Positions 9,647 to 20,300 of a DNA stretch of 50,041 bases are shown piece by piece. A model generated the notes under the pieces. That model was not told the DNA's origin, did not search any database, and saw nothing but the letters and a program-made list of their open reading frames with translations. Position 1 is the first letter of the stretch. Every line of letters starts with the position of its first letter. Position numbers and translations under genes: made by a program. Source of the stretch: an uncultured Verrucomicrobiota bacterium (GTDB lineage Bacteria > Verrucomicrobiota > Verrucomicrobiia > Limisphaerales > UBA9464); the NCBI GenBank assembly GCA_903896505.1, contig CAITXU010000156.1, forward strand, positions 1 through 50,041, in the 5' to 3' direction.

Positions 9647-11002
9647 ATGGCGTACACGACGTGCAGCGTTCCCGCAGGCGGGAAGATTTCCATAGTAGGC
9701 GGCCAGCTTCAGGTTCCGGCCCAACCGATCATCCCGTTTATTCGCGGAGATGGTACCGGCCCGGATATCTGGGCGGCCAGCGAACGGGTCTTTGATGCAG
9801 CGGTTGCCAAAGCCTATGGCGGCACTCGCAAGGTGGCCTGGATGGAGGTTTTTGCGGGTGAGGAGGCCTTCAAGCGGTTCAACAACTGGCTTCCGGACGA
9901 TACGGTCGATGCATTTCGTGAGTTTCTTGTCGGCATCAAAGGACCTTTGACCACGCCCGTGGGCGGTGGCATCCGGTCGCTGAATGTGGCCCTACGGCAG
10001 ATGCTCGATTTGTATGTCTGCCTTCGCCCGGTTCAGTGGTTTCAGGGAGTGCCGAGCCCGGTGAAACGCCCCGAGAAAGTCGACATGGTGATTTTCCGCG
10101 AAAATACCGAGGACATCTATGCCGGCATTGAATTTGCCCCAGGCACACCGGAAGCCCAAAAGGTCCTCGATTTCCTCGCGCGGGAATTCCCGAAAGAGTT
10201 CAACAAGATTCGATTTGGAACCCAGGCCAAGGCGGCTGAGTTTTGGGCGTCCGTCGGCAATGCCGCGTTCCCCACGGATGTTGCCGTGGGCCTGGGACTG
10301 AAGCCTGTCAGTCGGTCGGGTTCGGTCCGATTGATTCATAGCGCCCTCAGCTACGCCATTCGCAATGGTCGGAAAAGTGTGACCCTGGTGCACAAGGGGA
10401 ACATCATGAAGTACACCGAAGGTGCCTTCCGGGATTGGGGATACGGTGTGGCCGAGGAGTATTTCGGCGACAAGGTCTATACCTGGTCTCGCTGGGAAAA
10501 GACCAAAGCGGCTCAAGGTGAGGAAGCGGCCAATGCCGAACAGAAGGCGGCACTGGCCTCCGGAAAAATCCTGGTGAAGGACTCCATTGCGGACATCGCC
10601 CTTCAGCAGGTGCTGACCCGCCCCGAAGACTTCGACGTGATCGCCACTTTGAACCTCAACGGCGATTACCTGAGTGACGCTCTGGCGGCCCAAGTGGGTG
10701 GAATCGGTATCGCGCCGGGAGGCAATATCAATTACATCACCGGCCACGCCATTTTTGAGGCCACCCATGGCACAGCGCCCAAGTATGCCAACAAGGACCT
10801 GGTCAACCCGGGCTCTGTCATCCTTTCAGGCGAGATGATGTTCCGCCATTTGGGCTGGATTGAAGCGGCCGATTTGATCCTGAAGGGACTCAACGGAGCC
10901 ATCGGCAGCAAGCGGGTGACATATGACTTTGCCCGTCAGATGGAGGGAGGCACCCAAATCAAGTGCTCCGAATTCGGGGACAACATGATCTCCTTCATGT
11001 AG
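9647..11002 (+). CDS. icd: Isocitrate dehydrogenase, NADP-dependent
   Basis: A 451-residue TCA-cycle enzyme that converts isocitrate to 2-oxoglutarate and CO2 with reduction of NADP+. The ATG at 9647 ([12 protein letters not shown]) gives the usual length. Visible hallmarks: GDGTGPDIW near the N-terminus; the substrate loop RSLNVALRQ with the serine that is phosphorylated in E. coli; [27 protein letters not shown]; and the cofactor region [17 protein letters not shown]. The Lys-Tyr after AP and the VTYDFAR segment supply the residues that select NADP over NAD in the E. coli enzyme, so NADP use is inferred. It is transcribed alone and converges on the sulfatase gene. No isocitrate dehydrogenase kinase gene is in the window. 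Confidence 0.95.
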   Translation: MAYTTCSVPAGGKISIVGGQLQVPAQPIIPFIRGDGTGPDIWAASERVFDAAVAKAYGGTRKVAWMEVFAGEEAFKRFNNWLPDDTVDAFREFLVGIKGPLTTPVGGGIRSLNVALRQMLDLYVCLRPVQWFQGVPSPVKRPEKVDMVIFRENTEDIYAGIEFAPGTPEAQKVLDFLAREFPKEFNKIRFGTQAKAAEFWASVGNAAFPTDVAVGLGLKPVSRSGSVRLIHSALSYAIRNGRKSVTLVHKGNIMKYTEGAFRDWGYGVAEEYFGDKVYTWSRWEKTKAAQGEEAANAEQKAALASGKILVKDSIADIALQQVLTRPEDFDVIATLNLNGDYLSDALAAQVGGIGIAPGGNINYITGHAIFEATHGTAPKYANKDLVNPGSVILSGEMMFRHLGWIEAADLILKGLNGAIGSKRVTYDFARQMEGGTQIKCSEFGDNMISFM

Positions 11003-11100
11003 CGTCAAAAGAGGTTCCAGGCGAAGAAGAACCGAACGCGAAAAGGCGGAACCTCGCCCGTGGTGCTTTGGCGGCGGGCAGGATATAACTTGCGAGGGGG

Positions 11101-11125
11101 GGGCGGCTCGGCTGGAGCCTCGCCC
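11101..11125. repeat. GC-rich inverted repeat between icd and the sulfatase gene
   Basis: An imperfect hairpin: GGGC-GGCTC, a five-base loop, then GAGCC-(TC bulge)-GCCC. It lies in the 200-base gap between two convergent genes and is preceded by an eight-G run. It lacks a T-tract on either side, so it is a weak candidate for termination and could be a dispersed palindromic element. Confidence 0.4.
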
Positions 11126-11203
11126 TAGTGATGTTGCTCCACCTCAATAGGGTGCACCCGAATCATCAGGGTGGGAAGAAAACCTGCTATCCGTCGCTCC
11201 TCG

Positions 11204-12574
11204 CTACTGGCCCGGGAAGGGATCGGCTGCGGTGCGGAAGTATTCGGTGAATTTTTGGACGATTTCCGGGTTTTTCGCCGCCACATTCCTGAATTCTTCG
11301 GGGTCTATGTCCAATTGATAGAGTTCGAGTGGTTGGTCCGGTCCCAGTTGGACGGCCTTCCAAGAACCCATTCGGGCGGCGCGCTGATAGCCTCGTTCAT
11401 GGAATTCCCAGTAGAGAAATTCGTGCTGCCGAATGGGTTCCTTGCCAAAGAGCACCGGAGCAAAGGAAATTCCATCCAGATTTGCCGGTGGTGTGACGCC
11501 AACCAACTCCGCCACGGTCGGCAGGAGGTCCCAAAGGGCGACAGGGAGTCCGTTGGTGGTGCCCGGTTTGATGTGTCCCGGCCATCGGACGATGAAGGGG
11601 ACACGAATCCCTCCTTCATAGAGGTCCCGCTTCTGACCCCGAAGCCGACCCGCGCTTCGGTGGAAGCTGGATTGAACTCCCCCTTCGGAATGGGGGCCGT
11701 TATCGCTGGTAATGATGACGACCGTATCGCGGTCCAGATTTCGTCGTTCGAGTTCGGTGAAAACTTGGCCTACGTGATCATCCAGGCGGGTAATCATCGC
11801 GGCCTTGGCCTGCTCAGCTTTCGGCCATGCCTCGCGCCGGTAGGCTCCCAGGGAAGGAACCTGCATCCCATTGGTGCCGAGCTCGTTATTGGCGTGGGGT
11901 ATGGTGGTCGCCAGATAGAGGAAAAAGGGCTCGTATTGATTGATCTTGATAAAGTTCTGAGCTGCTTTGACGAAGAGATCGGGGGCGTAGCTTTCTGTTT
12001 TTCCGTTGGCGTTGCCCAAAATGATCCGGGGTGTCGTCTCGTCATTTCGCCAAAGCTCGGCGGGATAGTAATTGTGCGCCGATATCTGGTCTGGATATCC
12101 GTACCACTCATCAAAGCCCTGGTGCGCAGGTGCCCCGCTGGTTCCCGGTGCTCCCAATGCCCATTTTCCCAGAGCGCAGGTGGCATACCCTCCAGCGTGG
12201 GCCACGCGGGCCAGGGTAACGGTATCGGATGCAAGGGGCTTTTCGTTGTTGGACCGGAGCTGTCCGTGCCCGGAATGGAGCCCGGTCATCAAGGCGCACC
12301 GGCTGGGAATGCAAACGGTGTTACCGGCATACGCCTGCATAAACTGCATTCCTTCGGCCGCCACGCGGTCGAGGTTTGGAGTTCGGATGCGCGTCTGGCC
12401 GTAGCAGCCCAGGTCTCCGTAGCCCAGGTCATCGGCGACAATGAGGATGATATTGGGGGTCTTGGCCTTGCGTTCGAAGCCGCGAATCGGTGGTCGATTG
12501 GTGTTCTGAGCCAGGCAGAGGCAGGAAGCCGCCACCCACACCAGGACTCGAAGAAATGTCAGGATGGACCGCAT
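11204..12574 (-). CDS. Secreted sulfatase (arylsulfatase family S1)
   Basis: About 456 residues. The ATG at 12574 opens a signal peptide (MRSILTFLRVLVWVAASCLC). The metal-binding start NIILIVADDLGYGDLGCYG has the Asp pair at about 48-49. The modification motif CIPSRCALMTG has the Cys at about 88 that an anaerobic or aerobic maturase would convert to formylglycine; this is the CxPSR consensus. Later features include GKWALG and TSDNGPHSEGG. The family hydrolyses sulfate esters of carbohydrates or aromatics, here presumably in the periplasm; the substrate is not deducible. It starts five bases after the LarA homologue ends, so the two are almost certainly one transcript. No sulfatase-maturating enzyme is in the window. 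Confidence 0.92.
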   Translation of the reverse strand: MRSILTFLRVLVWVAASCLCLAQNTNRPPIRGFERKAKTPNIILIVADDLGYGDLGCYGQTRIRTPNLDRVAAEGMQFMQAYAGNTVCIPSRCALMTGLHSGHGQLRSNNEKPLASDTVTLARVAHAGGYATCALGKWALGAPGTSGAPAHQGFDEWYGYPDQISAHNYYPAELWRNDETTPRIILGNANGKTESYAPDLFVKAAQNFIKINQYEPFFLYLATTIPHANNELGTNGMQVPSLGAYRREAWPKAEQAKAAMITRLDDHVGQVFTELERRNLDRDTVVIITSDNGPHSEGGVQSSFHRSAGRLRGQKRDLYEGGIRVPFIVRWPGHIKPGTTNGLPVALWDLLPTVAELVGVTPPANLDGISFAPVLFGKEPIRQHEFLYWEFHERGYQRAARMGSWKAVQLGPDQPLELYQLDIDPEEFRNVAAKNPEIVQKFTEYFRTAADPFPGQ

Positions 12575-12579
12575 GAAAT

Positions 12580-13848
12580 TTAGCGAAGGTAAGGAATGGT
12601 GAGCGGTCCTTGCGGAAGTACGGCCACGCGAGCCTGAGGTCCGAACCGTTGCAATCCAGCAGTGACTGTGGCTGCAATGTCGTGACACGGGGTTAAATGA
12701 GCCGCTTGAAGCACTGCATCGGACATCGAGGAATAGACGTGAATTTCCGCCCGTTGCAAGAGCAGGCACTGGATTTGGGCCTGCCACTGTTCCGCTCGTT
12801 GGAAACCCGGCGACGCCAGGAGGGCCAGCACCTCCTCCGGTGTCTTTCCTTCGCGAAGAAGGCGGTCAAAAGGACTGCCGGCTGGTACCCCTTCGCGGCA
12901 TTCGGCCGCCAGAATGATCAATCCGCCCTTGCGCACGATTCGAGCCGCTGCGCTGACCCCCTTGATGCCTTGATAGAGGTTGAGATCGAGCGGATAGCCG
13001 GAATTGGTTGTGACGACAATATCGAATGGGGAGTCCACCGCCTGCATGGCCGAAGCCCGAACAAACTCCCGTCCAGCCCGATGGGCCTCGCGCAGGTCTC
13101 CGGCAAAGACACCAGTGATGTCCCGATGGTCATTGAGAGTCACATTCAGCAGGAATCCGCCGCCGGCCCGGGTGGCAATCTCCAGGAGTTCCTCCCAAAG
13201 TGGATTCCCCTCGCAGATGCCAAATGTGGCATTGGGTTCGGAGAGGTGGTGGGCACCGTGGTTGCTCATGACGGTTTCCAGGTGGGCAACACCCGGCATG
13301 AGGGCCTTGGGTCCCCCGCTGAAGCCCGCGAAGAAGTGCGGTTCGATAAAGCCGGTCAGAATGCGTAGGTCGGCTTCTACGGCAATGCGATTGATGAGTG
13401 CCGGAACACCGGTTTTCGTGGTTCCGACCGCGACACAGGCCGCGTGGCTTTCGGGTTCGTGATTGATGACCCGGTAGCCGGACACCACTTCCGGGGTCAG
13501 CATTTGTTCCAGTTCTTCCCGGGTGTTGGGACGGTGAGTCCCCAATTGATTCAGCAGCGTGATTTGAGACCGACTGACCCCGTTTTCTTCCAGGTATTCG
13601 AGCAACCACGGAATGATTCGACGGTTGGGAGTGGCCCGTGTGATGTCGGTGAAGAGGATGACGATCTGCATTCCTTCACGGAGAAGGGACTTCAGGGATG
13701 GGGTGCCAATCGGTGAGTCGAGGGCGGCGCGAAAGGCGCTGCGTTCATCCGGCAGTCCCGGACGGGGCGAAGGGGCGATCACCGTGGTTCGATGCTCGGG
13801 AAACTCCACGGGCAACAGGCCCTGCCCATAGGCAAGCGGTACATGCAT
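12580..13848 (-). CDS. larA: LarA-type nickel-dependent lactate racemase homologue
   Basis: About 422 residues. The ATG at 13848 (MHVPLAYGQGLLPVEFP) matches the family start. Residues known to matter in Lactobacillus plantarum LarA are all present at the same spacing, shifted by three: Arg at about 71 in DITRATP, His105 in GTHRP, His171 in EPHFF, Lys181 in GGPKALMPG (the lysine that carries the nickel-pincer cofactor) and His197 in SNHGAHH. LarA homologues racemise or epimerise alpha-hydroxyacids. The cofactor makers LarB, LarC and LarE are not in the window. It is the first gene of a two-gene operon with the sulfatase, so the true substrate may be a sugar-derived hydroxyacid rather than lactate; that is inference. 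It is divergent from serS. Confidence 0.88.
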   Translation of the reverse strand: MHVPLAYGQGLLPVEFPEHRTTVIAPSPRPGLPDERSAFRAALDSPIGTPSLKSLLREGMQIVILFTDITRATPNRRIIPWLLEYLEENGVSRSQITLLNQLGTHRPNTREELEQMLTPEVVSGYRVINHEPESHAACVAVGTTKTGVPALINRIAVEADLRILTGFIEPHFFAGFSGGPKALMPGVAHLETVMSNHGAHHLSEPNATFGICEGNPLWEELLEIATRAGGGFLLNVTLNDHRDITGVFAGDLREAHRAGREFVRASAMQAVDSPFDIVVTTNSGYPLDLNLYQGIKGVSAAARIVRKGGLIILAAECREGVPAGSPFDRLLREGKTPEEVLALLASPGFQRAEQWQAQIQCLLLQRAEIHVYSSMSDAVLQAAHLTPCHDIAATVTAGLQRFGPQARVAVLPQGPLTIPYLR

Positions 13849-14004
13849 CCCGGGAGTGTTCCGTTGGTCGTGGTCTGGCGCAATGCCGCAGAAGCCTTCG
13901 GATATAGACATCGATGTGCGGTACTGGCATGGAGTCCGGCGGAGCTTCCAATTTACGATTGCCCCTTTGCCTCCCGGCCTTCTTTTTTCTACCCTTTCCG
14001 CTCA

Positions 14005-15312
14005 ATGCTCGACATCAAGCTATTGCGCGAACGCCCCGATTTTGTTCGGGAACGCCTCTCCCTCCGCCATGCGGGTGACGAAGGAAAGGTGACGGAGATT
14101 TTGACCCTGGACGAACGTCGGCGCTCTGCCCTGACCGAGGCCGAGCAACTGAAAGCCCGAAGGAATTCCCTCTCAAAAGAGATTGGAGGCCTGATTGCGC
14201 GAAAACAAATGGCGGAGGCGGACGCGTCCAAGGCCGAGGTCCGGAAAATTGGGGATAGAATTTCTGAGTTGGATACTGAAATTGCCACCGCGGAGCTGGC
14301 GCGGGAGCAACTTCTGCTCACGGTCCCCAATCTTCCCGATTCGACGGTGGCCGAGGGGCGCACCAGTGAAGACAATCCGGTGGTCCGGGTTTTTGGTGCT
14401 CCGGCGACTTTTGATTTTCCTCCTGCCAATCACGTGGAGTTGTGCAACCGGCTTGGTTTGATCGATTTCGCCCGGGGAGCAAAGCTCAGTGGAAGCGGAT
14501 TTCTTTTGTACACCGGTTGGGGTGCTCGACTGGAGCGGGCACTCATTCAATTCCTCCTGGATCTTCACACGGTTGAACATGGTTACGTGGAGGTGGCGCC
14601 CCCCTATATCATCGGAGAGCATTGTATGGTTGGAGTCGGCCAGTTCCCGAAGTTTCGGGACCAGGCCTATGCAGTTCAGGAGGGTCTGGACGCATCCACC
14701 CTCGGCAAACTGTACCTCCTTCCCACTGCGGAAGCGCCGGTGGCCAACATCCATCGGGAGGAAATTTTACCGGTGTCCCAGCTTCCGGTCCAATACGTGG
14801 CCTATTCACCATGCTTTCGGGCCGAAGCCGGAGCAGCAGGATTGGGGACGCGAGGAATGATCCGGGTGCACCAATTCGACAAGGTGGAATTGATCAAGAT
14901 TGTTACTCCGGAAAGCGGTTATTCTGAATTGGAACGATTGGTTGCCAACGCCGAAACTGTTTTGCAGCGACTGGGCCTGCATTACCGGGTGATCAGTCTT
15001 TGCACCGGGGACATGGGATTTGCATCGGCCAAGACCTACGACATCGAGGTCTGGGCACCAGGGCAGGGGCAGTTCCTCGAGGTTTCGAGTTGTTCCAACT
15101 GCGAGGATTTCCAATCGCGCCGGATGAACCTGCGGTACAAGACCGAGACCGGGGAGAACCGGATGCCGCATATTCTCAATGGATCGGGCACGGCCCTCGC
15201 CCGGCTATTTGTCGCGCTGATTGAAACCCATCAGCAGGCTGATGGCAGCGTCCTCATACCAGAGGCTCTCCGACCGTGGCTCAAGGCGGACCGGATTCCG
15301 ACGCCCAAATAA
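14005..15312 (+). CDS. serS: Seryl-tRNA synthetase
   Basis: A 435-residue class II synthetase charging tRNA-Ser. The ATG at 14005 (MLDIKLLRERPDFVRERL) is the family start; the frame is open upstream but not conserved in character. The N-terminal coiled-coil arm that grips the tRNA long variable arm occupies about 25-105 (rich in Glu, Lys and Arg heptads). Motif 2 is seen as FRAEAGAAGLGTRGMIRVHQF and motif 3 as NGSGTALARLFVALIE. It converges with lysS, with 18 bases between stops and no room for a long terminator. The LarA operon diverges from it across about 156 bases. Confidence 0.96.
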   Translation: MLDIKLLRERPDFVRERLSLRHAGDEGKVTEILTLDERRRSALTEAEQLKARRNSLSKEIGGLIARKQMAEADASKAEVRKIGDRISELDTEIATAELAREQLLLTVPNLPDSTVAEGRTSEDNPVVRVFGAPATFDFPPANHVELCNRLGLIDFARGAKLSGSGFLLYTGWGARLERALIQFLLDLHTVEHGYVEVAPPYIIGEHCMVGVGQFPKFRDQAYAVQEGLDASTLGKLYLLPTAEAPVANIHREEILPVSQLPVQYVAYSPCFRAEAGAAGLGTRGMIRVHQFDKVELIKIVTPESGYSELERLVANAETVLQRLGLHYRVISLCTGDMGFASAKTYDIEVWAPGQGQFLEVSSCSNCEDFQSRRMNLRYKTETGENRMPHILNGSGTALARLFVALIETHQQADGSVLIPEALRPWLKADRIPTPK

Positions 15313-15330
15313 TCCCGGACGTGGGGCGGG

Positions 15331-16803
15331 TTAGACTTTGGGGCGCAATTGGGGAAACAGGATCACATCGCGGATGCTCTCCTGCCCCAGGAGCATCATA
15401 CACAGGCGATCGATGCCGATGCCGATGCCGCCTGCGGGTGGCATCCCGTGTTCGAGGGCAATGAGAAAGTCTTCGTCCAGCTTTTGCTGTTCGCCGCCGG
15501 CCTGGCCTTCGAGCCGTTCCCGCTGTTCAATGGGGTCATTCTGCTCGGTATAGCCCGGGGAAATCTCCTGGCCATTGATGCAGCATTCAAACACCTCCAC
15601 GGTTTCCGGCTCGTCGGGTGAAAGTTTGGCAAGTGGTACCAACTGGTAGGGTAGATGGGTCACGAAGGTGGGTTGGATAAGGGTCGGCTCCACCAGTTTT
15701 TCAAACACCGCTGCGGAGACCTCGAAATCCTCATATCCGGCGGCAATATCTCCCGCCAGTTTAAGGTCTTCCACTGCTCTCCGCCTCCGCTCGGCGGGGG
15801 ACACGTCAAACCAGTCGGCACCGGCGACGTCTCGAACCAGGTCTCGATACTTTGCCCGCCGAAAGGTTCCCAGATCGATGGTCTTCACTACCTGACCCTC
15901 TGGGTCGCGGTGCTCGATGACCAGAGTCCCCACGACCTTTAATGCGACATGCTGAATCAAAGCTTCGACGAGGCTCATCATGGTCGAGTAGTCGCCAAAG
16001 GCCTCGTAGGCTTCGAGCATGGTGAACTCCGGATTATGGCGGCGAGAAAGACCCTCGTTGCGAAAATTACGGCCAATCTCGAACACCTTGTGATACCCGC
16101 CGACGAGCAGGCGCTTGAGGTAAAGTTCGAGGGCTATCCGGAGGAAGAACTCGCAGCCGAGCGAATTGTGGTACGTTTTGAATGGTTGCGCTGCTGCTCC
16201 GCCCGGAATGGACTGCATCATGGGCGTTTCTACCTCCATGAAGCCGCGTTCGTGGAGGAAGGCGCGGATTTCATGGACAATCGCCGAGCGTTGTTGAAAT
16301 ACCTTGAACGCAGCCTCGTTGGCCATCAGGTCCAAGTAGCGCTGCCGGTAACGAATCTCGGTGTCCTCAAGGCCGTGCCATTTTGCCGGCGGAGGGCGAA
16401 GGGCCTTGCCAAGGATGGTCACAGCATCGAGTCGCACGCTGGGTTCCCCGGTTCGCGTTCGGAACAATGCCCCCTGAACGCCGAGAAAATCGGCGAGGTC
16501 AAGGTTCTCAATCAGCGTCAATGCGTCGACGGAAAGACTGCTCTTTTGGGCGTAGACTTGGACTCGTCCGGTACTGTCTCGAAGGTCAAAGAACTGGCTC
16601 TTCCCCATGTCCCGGTGGGCCGTGACGCGGCCGGCGATTCGGACCACCGTGCCTTCGGACAATTCGCCCCGTTCGAATCGTTCTCGGGCGACACCGCACC
16701 CAATATCGGGTGCGAATTTGTTCATGAACGGGTTGACGCCCTTCTCCCGAAGAGTTGTCAACTTCGCCTTCCGTTGCTCGATCAGTGCACTGGTTTCTTC
16801 CAT
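15331..16803 (-). CDS. lysS: Lysyl-tRNA synthetase, class II
   Basis: A 490-residue class II synthetase. The N-terminal OB-fold anticodon-binding domain covers about 50-145 (VRIAGRVTAHRDMGKSQFFD). The catalytic core begins at RYRQRYLDLMAN. Motif 2 is FEIGRNFRNEGLSRRHNPEF and motif 3 is GGIGIGIDRLCMMLLGQ, followed by the usual SIRDVILFPQLRP end. Length and all motifs are standard. The start ATG at 16803 gives the expected METS/EQRKAKL opening. It is transcribed alone on the minus strand. Confidence 0.96.
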   Translation of the reverse strand: MEETSALIEQRKAKLTTLREKGVNPFMNKFAPDIGCGVARERFERGELSEGTVVRIAGRVTAHRDMGKSQFFDLRDSTGRVQVYAQKSSLSVDALTLIENLDLADFLGVQGALFRTRTGEPSVRLDAVTILGKALRPPPAKWHGLEDTEIRYRQRYLDLMANEAAFKVFQQRSAIVHEIRAFLHERGFMEVETPMMQSIPGGAAAQPFKTYHNSLGCEFFLRIALELYLKRLLVGGYHKVFEIGRNFRNEGLSRRHNPEFTMLEAYEAFGDYSTMMSLVEALIQHVALKVVGTLVIEHRDPEGQVVKTIDLGTFRRAKYRDLVRDVAGADWFDVSPAERRRRAVEDLKLAGDIAAGYEDFEVSAAVFEKLVEPTLIQPTFVTHLPYQLVPLAKLSPDEPETVEVFECCINGQEISPGYTEQNDPIEQRERLEGQAGGEQQKLDEDFLIALEHGMPPAGGIGIGIDRLCMMLLGQESIRDVILFPQLRPKV

Positions 16804-16933
16804 ACCGGGGAGCTATCAGAGCACACGGAACGAAAACCCGGCAAGTCTGGTGGTGAAGGGAATGCAGTCGACCCGGGCCTACACAAGCTTCACCGAGGCT
16901 CAGTACTGACCCCAAAATCGACCGGCCATCGGT

Positions 16934-17251
16934 TTATGACGATTTGGGAGACTCCACCACGATCTCGAAAATGCGGTGCATCCGGGTCAACTCGAGAATC
17001 TGGCGAACCTGCGGTGATGGATTGAGGATGCGGAGGCTTCCTCCCTGGCCGCAAAGGGTCTTGTGAACGGCAATCAGTGCCCCGAGGCCCGAGCTGTCGA
17101 CAAAGCGTGTCTCTGAAAAATCGATGTCCACACGTTGGTGACCTGCCACGAGAGCTTCCCGAATCTCGTCACGGAAGGCTCCGGCGGTGGCCGAATTCAA
17201 TTCGGCAAGCCGGGATACCCGCAGAATGTGGTCGGTTGTCTCGAAATGCAT
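16934..17251 (-). CDS. STAS-domain protein (anti-sigma factor antagonist type)
   Basis: A 105-residue stand-alone STAS domain. The central motif FSETRFVDSSGLGALIAVHK carries the Asp-Ser-Ser-Gly phosphorylation site of SpoIIAA/RsbV-like proteins, with the acceptor serine most likely Ser54. Such proteins switch partner (an anti-sigma or other kinase) by phosphorylation. No HPK-like RsbW kinase or PP2C phosphatase is adjacent. It lies 126 bases downstream of the second hybrid histidine kinase on the same strand, so it may be the last gene of that cluster or have its own promoter; no clear promoter is visible in the gap. Confidence 0.85.
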   Translation of the reverse strand: MHFETTDHILRVSRLAELNSATAGAFRDEIREALVAGHQRVDIDFSETRFVDSSGLGALIAVHKTLCGQGGSLRILNPSPQVRQILELTRMHRIFEIVVESPKSS

Positions 17252-17377
17252 ATACCGAAAGTCAACAGAAGCGGTGCCAGCCGACTATCCTGCGGATACA
17301 AACGCGGCAGTCGTCAAACCATTGTCAGGGAGTTTGCGACAAAATATCGCCGGGTCAATGTCGCATCGGGAGGTGTT

Positions 17378-20300
17378 TCAGCCACGTCCTGTGCTCGCAC
17401 CGGATCGAAGTTCATCGGCGAGTTGTCCGAGGGTCGGGCTGAACTCGGCGAAGGCGGTGGCAATCGCCAAAGCAAGACGGACATGATCCGTGCGTGAGCC
17501 TGTCTCCGCCCGTTGCTCAAGCTCCCGTGCGAGCTCTCCGACCCGGCGTAACCCGAGCGGAAGGCAACTTCCCACCAGACCGTGGGCCTGTCGCCGGATG
17601 CCCTCGTTCTCCTGTCGATCCACCAATTCCTTGAGTTCCGCCACCCTGCCGGGGACTTCCGCCAGGAAGTCGTGAATCAATGCGGAAACCTCCTCGCGCC
17701 CCAAATCGTTTCCGAGGCTTTCGACTGTAGTTCGCAAGTGTTGGATTTCGTCCTCCCGTTGATTGGAGTCGAAATTGGGCGGGGGCACATCTTCATCTGC
17801 TTCAATGGCGGATTTCAATTCGTTCAGGCCAACTGGTTTGACCAGATAGTGATTCATTCCGCACGCAAGGCATCGCTCACGTTCTCCCGGAAGGGCGGCA
17901 GCGGTCAGTGCGACGATTCGAACGCTTTGTGTTCGATGGGCTTCGACCTCCCACTTGCGAATGATCTGGGCCGCTTCGTATCCGTCGATTTCCGGCATGT
18001 GACAATCCATCAGGATGACATCAAAATTGCCCTGCATGGCTGCCGCGACGGCCTCTTTTCCATTGGCCGCCAAGGCGAAACGGTGGCCGAGTGACTCCAG
18101 CATGAAAACAGCCAGTCGGCGATTGATGTTGTTGTCTTCCGCCACCAGGACATGCAACCGGCGACTGGGGGGAGGGAATGAGCTGCGGAGTTGAGATGCC
18201 GGACTGCTGAATTTTGAGGTCTCGCGGTTTTCGAGCCAGTTACGAAGGTTGGATCGTCGTAGCGGTTTTCCGATGAATCCGTCGATATGTGTCAAATTCC
18301 CAGAGGAACGCAATGAATCGGTCAAACCGCCCGTCAGTGCCACACGTGGCCCTTTGGGCGAATTGGAAGCGTTCAGTTTGGCGACAATCTCCATCGCCAT
18401 CGATCCAAACCAATTTCGATCGATCAGTGCAGCATCGAAGCGACCGGATTCCAAAAGGCGAGCCCATTCCAGTTCGGAGTCGGACATTTCGAACTGACAG
18501 CCTTCCGAGCGGAGGGCGGAGGCGATGCTGCGACGGGTTTCCGGGTGACCTTCACCTACAAGGATTCTGCGGTCTCTGATGGCTGGTGGACACCATCGAG
18601 CCGCCCCTTCCTGAGGAAGAACGAACGAGAAGGTCGAGCCCTCACCAGCGGTTGAAGCGACATCGAGACGGGAATCCATCAGCTCCAGAAGTCGCTGGCA
18701 AATCACCAGGCCGAGTCCGCTCCCACCAAAGCGACGGGTGGTGGATGCGTCCGCTTGGCTGAAGGGGCGGAAGAGACGCTGGAGTTGATCGGGACGGATT
18801 CCAATGCCCGTATCCCGGACGCTGAATTCCACGCCACGTCCGGCGGAATCGGGCCGAACTTCGAGGACGACCTCGCCGTGTTCGGTAAATTTGATGGCAT
18901 TACCAACCAGATTAAGTAATATCTGGCGAATACGGCTGGAATCCGCTGTCAGGCGCGCCGGGATTTCGGCAGCAACAATCACCGCCAGAGTCAGACCTTT
19001 TTGCTGGGCCTTGTGGCCAAGGAGGTCGACGACGTTCTCCAGGATCGTATCCAGAGCGAATTCCTCGGTCAGCAGGTCCAACTTGCGGGCTTCAATCTTT
19101 GAAAAATCCAAAATATCTTCAATGATGGCCATGAGCGCTTCGCCCGAACTCCGAATGGCGTCAATCATTTCCCTCTGTTGCGGCGGCATCGGTGACGTCA
19201 GTAGGAGCCCCGACATTCCAATGATTCCGTTCATTGGTGTGCGAATCTCATGGCTCATCATCGCGAGGAACTCACTCTTGGCCCGGCTTGCCGCCTCGGC
19301 GGATTCCCGCGCAGACTGCAAGATCGCTTCATGCCGACGTTGCTCGGTGAGGTCGGTGATGGATTCGATGATTCCAGTGACAAAATGATCCTGACGACGA
19401 GGAACCCCCGTCACCCAGGCGTTGATGGTGTGTCCATCGGCATGGTGCAAACGCAGCGGCAGACTGGTCGTCTCACCCGACAAATTACGCGCCCTCGCTC
19501 CGTGAAGCATGGGCACGTCCTCGGCAACGGTGAATTCGCCTAGCGAACGTCCGCCGAGTTGTTCAATGGACAGTCCCACCAGACGCCCAAAGGCGGCATT
19601 GCTGAAAACCAATTCCCCGGTGGCGTCGGTGATTGTGAGGGCCTGCCCCATCAAGTTCATTACTTGAACGGCAAAATCCCGCTGAGCCTGAACGTTGACT
19701 TCCGCTTGCTTTCGAATAATGAACTGACCGATTTGATTTCCCAATGCAGTTCCAAGGCGTAGTAGATCCTGATCCGGGTTTTCGATTTCACTCCCAAAGA
19801 ACTCCATGATGCCCAGCGTGAGCTCGTCGGCACGGCACGGAAATGCCAGCACGGAATGCAAACCGGCCGAAGCGGCCGAATCACGTCGTTTGGCATCGCC
19901 TTCCGCAGCAAAGTTGGAAACCCATTCCGGGAGTCCAGATTTCCAGACCTGTCCTGGCAGGGCCTCTTCGGGGCCGAACGAGAGGTTGCGGCATGTCTCG
20001 GCAAAGTTGCCGATGTGCATCTCCGGTTGATGCCAGCATTGTTCCATCCGAAGGCGCTCAGTGCGCGATTCCCACTGCCAGAAACAGGCAAATCGCCATC
20101 CCAGTCCGCGAGAGACAGCGCGAAGGCATCGTCCTATGACGGTGGTGAGTCCATCAGAACCCGCCAATATGCGAGCCACCTCATACTGGGTCGATCGACG
20201 TTGGTCGATATGAACCCGGTGGGTGATATCCGACTCGATCGCCATGAAATTAATGAGTCGTCCATCGGCGTCCCGCACCGGTTGTGTCTCGATTTGGACC

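Noticed and set aside
11171..12583. 470-codon open frame on the plus strand across the sulfatase gene
   Set aside because: It is antisense to a clear sulfatase with catalytic motifs; its translation shows no domain and the opening is a by-product of GC-rich codon use.
15949..17025. 358-codon open frame on the plus strand across lysS
   Set aside because: Antisense to lysyl-tRNA synthetase, no recognisable motif, runs into the STAS gene.
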